A stretch of DNA of 58,596 nt, from NCBI RefSeq assembly GCF_000524195.1, contig NW_020170395.1:22454-81049 (forward strand). Reading direction: 5' to 3'. The notes under the pieces were generated by a model that saw only the letters and a program-made list of their open reading frames with translations, did not search any database and had not been told where the DNA came from. The position numbers and the translations under genes were made by a program. Shown in pieces: positions 50,670-58,596 of this stretch (the first letter of the stretch is position 1; every line of letters begins with the position of its first letter). Source of the DNA: Echinococcus granulosus. Taxonomy: Eukaryota > Platyhelminthes > Cestoda > Cyclophyllidea > Taeniidae.

Positions 50670-52960
50670 GACGACTCTTGGTATGCATTTGTTTTATTTA
50701 TTTGTGGGTGTTGCTATGATACTGTTCCATCACAGAACCACCACTTCACTAAGCCAACTTTTTATTGTTGATTTCTAACTGCTGCCATTTAACTTGACGA
50801 TAATTATGTAATACCGTAACTTTCTAATGATGCATCTGCACTTGCTGTCTGTGTTTGCGAATTTCTTGCCCAAATCACGAGGTATTGGTGACTTCTTCGT
50901 CTAGATTTGTTATTTTATAATTTACCCTCGCGTTTCGTTGCGAACTAAAGTGGTCATGTATTCTGAACGCAGTCACCTCGACTTGAGGTGTACAATGCTA
51001 ATCTCATTTAACAAATGATTTATCCATAGCCTAGTTTGAATGCATCATCCTCGTCCCAGCCATTGCCGTACTGTAGACACTCGTTGGCCACCTTAAAGTT
51101 GGTGTTTGGAGCTGCATGACCTGCTACGCTGGTGCTGCAACGAAACGCTTGTATGAAGTTGGAAAGAATTTTGCCTTTTTTCGATGGTTTTTAAAAGCGC
51201 AATGGTGGTCAGTATCCACACGCACCAGAAGAGCTGAAAATATTCACAGGGAATTGTCCGAGGTTAAGTGTCTTCACTGTTTACCTGATTGTTAAGGTTG
51301 GGCAACGCCTTCATAGTGGGGATTGCTTGCTGAAAAGACCGCTCCTTTCCTTGACTACTGGTGTGTGTTGACAGCACCGGTGGAAATTTTCAGGCCACGT
51401 TGCCTGTGTGGCTTGACCCGGTGGACTTGGAAGCATGAGTCATCGGCCATATTTTAATCGACTCTTTGATTAACTTTATCCACGCCTTCATTGCATACGA
51501 CTACAGCTACGGCTCTGATTGAGTGGAGCCGAGCTTCAGCTGTGCTTCTAGTTGCGTCTAAATTCCCATATCAAAGCCAATATAAGGTGGAAGTGTAATA
51601 CGAAGAATGTCTAGTTTTAATATCCACCCTCTGGCGGTCGGTCCACCCTCCGTCATTTTAGGGTACGATTTTTTTGCACCCTGGTCCTCGTTTCCAAGTG
51701 ATCGTTGTATGCTTTTATAAATTCGTAGTTCGAATATCTGTTATGTTATTCGCATCATCTCACAGTTGTTTTTTGGTGAAACGCTTTCGAATTCTTTTTG
51801 GCGAGGCGTCAATGCAAACTGTAATACCATTACAAAATCTTAGCCAAAGGGTGCAAGTTTGTTTGTATTTTGCGTTATTCTATTCGCGTCTCACGACATT
51901 TGGAACCGAAGGACTCAAAAACTTTTCATTTTCAATATTTTTATTCTCGCAAGTGTTTTTTGTGGTTTGGTTGCAAACTGCGTCCAGGTAAAACCGGGAC
52001 TCATAGTTTATCAAGAGTAAAAGCTGATTTCATGGATCGCAAGCTGTATATACTTTTTGGCAGTTTTTTTTGTTATATTTGGAACCTATCCCAGGGTTTA
52101 ACCACCTGGAAAGCAGTTCTCACAAGGAAAAGTTTACCGGTATGGCTTAACCATCTTATGCCAGTCTGGTTGTCTTGATATCCTTATCGTAATTGGATGT
52201 TTTCGCGAATGCTTGTGTTCATTTTTGAATAAGTTGTACGTCGGTCAGGTGTTTAACACGCTAAATCATCATGGAGATGGCTTGTATGCTGTTGGGTAGT
52301 AACGGGATCACCGCGTTCAAGATGGCCATTGCAATCTTTACACGTTTGCGCTATCCAGATCCCTTACTGTTGAAGGTCTCATCCCCATTTTGCACTTGGA
52401 TTCTCCTGTACACTTACGCTTTCATTCACAAGCAACATCACACGTTGTTTCATGCGTGCACGCACTCACCACCACTATCACTGCTGCCGACTACCTTGAT
52501 TAGGGATGTGTGGGGTGGTCCGCGACCTATGTGCCAGACATTAGGAATGGATAAGACATGCTTTTCCCATACCATTACCTACAGTGCCTTTAGGGTGTTA
52601 TTCCTTATTATAAACGTAAAATTAAGCCTTCGTTTGACTGGAATGCCATCTGGCGCTTTGAACACTGGTCATTGCCTTTAAAAATCATAATCAGTTTTTT
52701 TTTTGCTTTTTCTATCAAAGGCATACGCTTGAAATTTACTTCTGGAAACACCTTTTTTGAAAAACAACCGGTAATCTTGATTTCCTGACGATTCTCTAGC
52801 GTTGAAATTATTCCAGAAAACCGTTACAAGGCGGAGACAGCTCGATATTAACCTAGTAGCAGCACAAGGAAGGTATTGGGAGCGATACAGTCGTCTGGCA
52901 GAATAGGCAACATGGTTCAATGCTCTTTTACCCGTTTGTTATCACTCCATTCCTTTCTTA
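50670..52960. other. Intergenic; no supported gene
   Basis: Only short frames. A plus-strand stretch around 52271-52376 (reading SNGITAFKMAIAIFTRLRY up to a possible donor gtctca) could be an upstream exon of the next frame, but there is no second line of support. Confidence 0.45.
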
Positions 52961-52967
52961 GAGTCCA

Positions 52968-53543
52968 ATGTACTCAAAGGGGGCCGTAGAAGTGCTGTCG
53001 GAGGGCGATCCAGAATGTCCTCCGCTAATTGGTCGTCCCACCCGACCCCATGCTCACCATCTCGCCTGTCGGCCACTTGGTAAGCGGCAAGCAGAAATGG
53101 TTCGCACGGCTCACATCTGTGCTGAGACTCGGATAGCTTTCGTCGGGAGTCTCACCGACACCGATGAGAAGGCGGTCGCTTACGCTCATCGACGTGCCAT
53201 AACTGCGGCTGTGGGCGACCTTTTCGGTAATATTTCCGGCGCCCCGTTGCTTGCTTTTGACCTCCTCAAGTGCACCGAAGTAAAGACAGGGCGAACAGAG
53301 GGAGCGGAGAAGTTGGGTGAGATTGAGGAGCGACGGTTCAGTCTCCTAATCGCGCTGCAGAGGGCCCACGTGAATGAGATGGTTACGGCGCTCTCGATGA
53401 TCACTGCGGGATTCTGTGGTGGCGAAATACTTCGTCTCTTTATGGCGCCCACCGCCCCGCCCGAAGTGCGTGCATCAGCTCGGGTGCTTGTGGATGTGCT
53501 TGGAGTGGCGGAGGCGCCCACTTCACTGGTGTCGGCAACGTAA
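52968..53543 (+). CDS. Unrecognised 191-residue protein
   Basis: ATG to TAA, open throughout and visibly GC-richer than its surroundings, which favours real coding. Contains PLGKRQAEMVRTAHICAETR, TDTDEKAVAYAHRRAITAAV, SLLIALQRAHVNEMVTALSM and VRASARVLVDVLGVAEAPTS, so it looks mainly alpha-helical and soluble. No signal peptide or membrane segment. A good acceptor (tttcttag at 52954-52961) lies just upstream and the frame is open to it, so this may be the last exon of a longer gene. A 242-residue antisense frame over its 3' half is judged a shadow. Family and function unknown. Confidence 0.6.
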   Translation: MYSKGAVEVLSEGDPECPPLIGRPTRPHAHHLACRPLGKRQAEMVRTAHICAETRIAFVGSLTDTDEKAVAYAHRRAITAAVGDLFGNISGAPLLAFDLLKCTEVKTGRTEGAEKLGEIEERRFSLLIALQRAHVNEMVTALSMITAGFCGGEILRLFMAPTAPPEVRASARVLVDVLGVAEAPTSLVSAT

Positions 53544-54280
53544 TGGAAAAGGCTTTCATTTCTGTTATCTTGGTATTGACAAAAGAGCCTCTCACTCAAA
53601 ATTTGGGGTGTTTCCAAGTGGATTCGGGTGTCGTTCTGTATAACCCAGTAGTTACTAGGTTTCCTACGGTAGAATCTGGCCATCTGTTCCATATGATGAC
53701 CAAGATATGGAAGTAGTTCTAGTGAGTTGCACACTTGTGCGGTTTCGGTATGCTGAGCACGGCACGGGTACAACTCATTTGAGTTAATTGAAGTAAGTGT
53801 GGGTGCCCTGTGCTGGCTGAGTGACTTCGGCGGACTGATTTCGGTGATCGTGGCCCATTTGTTACTTTGTGTCAGAGCATGGGTGTGGGCTCTGTTCGAA
53901 GGGCGTAAAGGCATAATTAATGGAGAAATGGTCTAGGGGTCGCAGAATGCTTGTGTGCTTGGGGTTATTTTTTTTTATACTGTCGGAGAGAGGGTGCATG
54001 AGTTGGCTGCAAGAAACAATCCTTGGGTACATTACCGCGTCTCAGAAGTGAAAGCGGTTCCCTATTGGTTCCCTTGAGCTGCTTTTGTGATAGCACTTAT
54101 GAGAAAAACATTTCCATAGTCGAGGAGGCAGTAACTTGGTAGGGATCTGCCATAAACTCATATGCTTTTTAAACCAGGCATTCTAAACTCAACTAACCAC
54201 TGTATCTTTTTCCATTAAAACAAAAAGTAATTCCAAATTTTGATTTTTTTGCATATTTTTTGGTATTCAATTAGGTTTAA

Positions 54281-55303
<1,023 letters not shown>

Positions 55304-58300
55304 ACATGGCTTCTTTCTCCCTCTCTTTTCCTCCCTCCTGTTTCATGTGTGCGCCTCATCTATGTGCTTTACATCTCCACTGTCATTTTAACCTCTCTGA
55401 TCCAGTGAATGGTGAACTCGCTTTAATTTTGATAATTATAAACTGTTAGCAGAACTTTATGTGATGCCTTACGCGTTTTGCGATCTATCAAGCAGTCGTT
55501 TTACATGCCTCATTAAAAGTAGCATGAATGAATTTAGGCCTCCATTGTAAATTGTGCTAATGCAGAGTGCCACTTAACCACACTTTTAGTAGGAGATTTC
55601 TTTTGCTTGTCTAACTTTTTTGCTTCCCTTTGGTGAAACCAGGGATGATAGCTAGATCAGGAAAGTACTATTTTGATAGTTCTGCCTTTCATTGTTGCCC
55701 TTGTAACTTTATTAGGCAATTGTATCCTTCACACTAAACTAAATCTTAGGTTTCCTTCTGTTGCCATATCTAAACGAGAATTCTGCCCCAGATTTTATGA
55801 CTCTTTGGCACACATGTTTGTGTGTACTTTTAGTGGTCCGTCTTTGGCCCGTCGAATCACTTATTCACCCTCTCTGATTCGCTTATACATGTGTGGCTCA
55901 TTCCATTCGTGGATAAGCGTGCGTCACTAGTGATGTGGACCATCGCATTGCAGTAAACATGTACGTGTGAATGAGCGACTGAAATATTTTGGTTAAGTAA
56001 GTGTATAAATTCACTTCTTTCTCTTGTGAATTAGTCAGCTCAATCCCTTTTGCCTCCGTATCTGCTTATTCGAAGTGGAATGACTAACTTTCGTAGAAGC
56101 TGTGGTATATGTCAATTTGAAAGTCACGCTTGGAGGACCAGCAGCACGTCTATGACCACCAGACTGAGAAGGTCCACGTGATGTTACATTTGTGGTCAGC
56201 CAGTTTTCCAAAATTTTGTAGAACCATTTGCCCAGTGGTGAAATCTAGCTAATGGGGTACGGAAACACTTTTGATATTTTATCACTGATTTTATCCACCC
56301 TTTGTTTAGTAAAATCATGAAGATTCTATGGAATTAAATGATCTGCTGCCCCACGTTTTGTGAGAACCTGAAGAATGCCAGTTGGTTGGCTGAGGTAATC
56401 TTTTTTGTAAATTTTTTAGCTGATTGTGCTGACTGATGACTCTAAAAGTTCACTTCATTGTGTGTGAGCTTGAACAATATCACTGTATAAATCATACTGT
56501 TTATAAATCTTCCGTCTAGTAGAACAGCGATAATGTAACTTCTGAGAGCATAAATCCCGAAACGTTTGAATACCTAGAGCCTCGATCCCGTTAAACTACG
56601 ATATGCATCATAATGTAAAGCCTTGGTGCTTGGATATACTACGGCGCAGCCATCTATTCTGCTCTCATTTAGTTTTGACAGAGGCTGCGCATGGCTCTCA
56701 TCTTACTATCGGTACTTCAAGATTTTATTCCATCATAATCCCACTTCAAGGGCGCCTTTAGCATTACAATGGATGACTTACATTTTACTTAAGGAAAGTA
56801 TACATATTGTGCAGTTCTGTCTGAGGATTTTTTGTTCGAGACAAGAGAAGACAACGCAAATTCTTGTTTGCTTTCTTAATGGGAAGAAATACGAAAAAAA
56901 CCAGTTAACAAAGGCCAACTCTATGCATACTAAGGTGCGAGTATGCACTGTCTGCAAAGCTTATTAATTTGTTTTAAGTAGACATTTCTGTCTATTTTTG
57001 GTTATTTGTAATGCTTTTTGACATTCGATATGGATAGCTTCCGTCAACTGGCTGATGTGAGCCCTAAGAAACACACTAGCAATTGTGAACCTCTTTAGCC
57101 AACCATCATCACGATTGTTGCAACTACGGAGGCACCCTAATGGCATAAGAGATGTAGTATGACTTGACTAGAGCATATCTAATCTAGATAAATAATTTGA
57201 AAGAATTGTGTTTATTTTTTCTACATCCATGATACGACTTTACTTACATCACTCATCACTGTGAAAATATGCCACTGGTCGCCATCGACTTGGGCTCCCC
57301 AGTTAGGAGAATAACACTTTTACAAATTTTAACACCCAAAGTATCTTCAAAAATTAACCTTTTCTGCTTTTAAGTGTTAATAAGGTGAAATGCAGAGTGA
57401 TGCAACAGATGAAGGAGGGTAGTTAGATTACTCATGGAAACGAATGTTTAACTCTAGCGTTTATTTCCCAAGCATATGATGTGATTTTTACATCGCAGAT
57501 GTACAGCACGACATGAAACGCGTGGTAAATTATCTGCGTCAAACTTGGATGTTAAGGAAAGAGGGACTCAACAATTTAAAGGTCATTTTAAATCTTATTA
57601 TATGATTGATGTTAGAAGAAGCTATGTTTGGAATAAATCACTTTATGCATGTCTATTCAAGATAAAATGAAGACCAATTGCACGACCATTCTTCAGCCAA
57701 GAAACGTTTTACCCCAATATAAGTCTCGAATTCGGAAATAGTTTATGCATAAGAAGTGAAACATAGCACTTTAACGCCCCAATCCTTTTTTTTTAAAGGC
57801 AGAGGAAGACATAATACTAGGCGAGAACTGCGATAGCCAACGTACAAAAGGGTCGCGAAACAAAAATGACGAGTTAAACAAATAAGCAAAGTGCTACATA
57901 GCCCCCTCTCCTCCTGACCGTCGGCCCCAGCGCTTCCATTTAGGTTAGCCTTCTGCGTCGGTCACCACAGCGTGGTTGGTTCTGTAAGAAAAACAAGCAC
58001 GGACCAGTTGCACCAGTCGCTGACTTTGAGTGCAGCTGAGAGGATATCTGACCGCAAGATCACTGAACACACTTGATAAGTTCGGTAAAGTTGGAATTTC
58101 GTCCTGTTTTGGAATTGTACTAGAGGAGGGGAGAATGCGCCAGTTATCAAACCTGTCCGTCGCTAGTCATGAAAACAGCAGGCCAAAAACGGATTCGTGT
58201 AATAAAAGATGGGTTTTAAAATAGCCCAGTGAAAATAAGGTTTCGCATCTATTAATCCTTTCCACATTGTTCTCACTTCAGTGTTACCCAGGCCAATACC

Positions 58301-58596
58301 CATCTGGCTTCTATCCAGCCAGTGGAGAGGGAGAAAAGACATAGCGCGTTCAATTATTTGACATTTCCCAACAGCTACTGTAGGCAATAATACAATCAAC
58401 CTTTCTGGATAGTTCAAAGCTAGAGCCGTTTCATTGGTTAATGGCATTCTTGCATAGCACGGGAGTGAGGCACTTGCCGAAGGTAGATATCGTCTTTACG
58501 CCCTCCCTTATAGGACGTCACTGATTTTCCCATTTGTAGCACGCATCATTCTTCCGTCGCATTAAGATTTAGCAACAAATAGAGATATGGCTGTTG
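55304..58596. other. Rap1 3' flank and intergenic; no supported gene
   Basis: AT-rich. Only short unrelated frames, including a 94-residue minus-strand frame at 58163-58447 with no recognisable motif. No clear polyadenylation signal could be assigned to Rap1. Confidence 0.5.

Noticed and set aside
53186..53914. 242-residue minus-strand frame
   Set aside because: Overlaps the 3' half of the GC-rich plus-strand frame. Its own composition looks like a reverse-strand shadow and it has no recognisable domain, although the choice is not certain.
58163..58447. 94-residue minus-strand frame at the window edge
   Set aside because: No motif, no splice context and no continuation visible in the window.

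Overview
This is eukaryotic nuclear DNA: moderately AT-rich, with spliced genes, GT-AG introns and many very short introns (35-48 bases). The Rap1 gene, the micro-introns and the compact exons suggest an invertebrate, and a parasitic flatworm (cestode- or trematode-like) would fit. That placement is inference.

Layout. (1) Bases 1-3290 hold no gene I can defend. (2) About 3296-5435, minus strand: four or five exons of an ankyrin-repeat protein that join in frame. (3) 5436-8640: no supported gene. (4) 8688-50245, plus strand: one very large gene filling most of the window. (5) 50670-52960: nothing supported. (6) 52968-53543, plus: an unrecognised 191-residue GC-richer reading frame. (7) 54365-55303, plus: a complete three-exon Rap1 small GTPase. 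(8) 55304-58596: nothing supported.

The large gene is the main result. A two-exon signal peptide (8688-8696 and 9307-9358) ends in phase 1. It is followed by 21 intact tandem variants of one exon ('N1-N21', 10032-29447), each encoding the N-terminal half of a MAM-like domain, and each entering in phase 1 and leaving in phase 2. Next come 19 tandem two-exon cassettes (30542-41428). Each has a 51-base hinge exon 'a' (phase 2 to 2), a 37-48-base intron, and a 91-109-base exon 'b' (phase 2 to 0) encoding the C-terminal half. A single invariant exon (42088-42175, phase 0 to 1) closes the domain. Invariant exons then encode one transmembrane helix and a Pro/Ala/Gln-rich cytoplasmic tail with a PPGY motif, ending at 50245.

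The phases forbid N-N, b-a and b-b joins, so an in-frame mRNA can carry only one N exon and one b exon. The locus is therefore not a protein with forty repeats. It reads as a Dscam-like, mutually exclusive splicing array that would make one single-pass receptor with a hypervariable MAM-like ectodomain and a constant signalling tail. Cognate cassette use predicts 21 x 18 = 378 in-frame ectodomains (399 if cassette 16, whose donor is mutated, still works). At least nine N relics and four cassette relics lie between the live exons, showing continuing birth and death of variants. I know of no described MAM-domain locus of this design, but I could not search the literature or databases.
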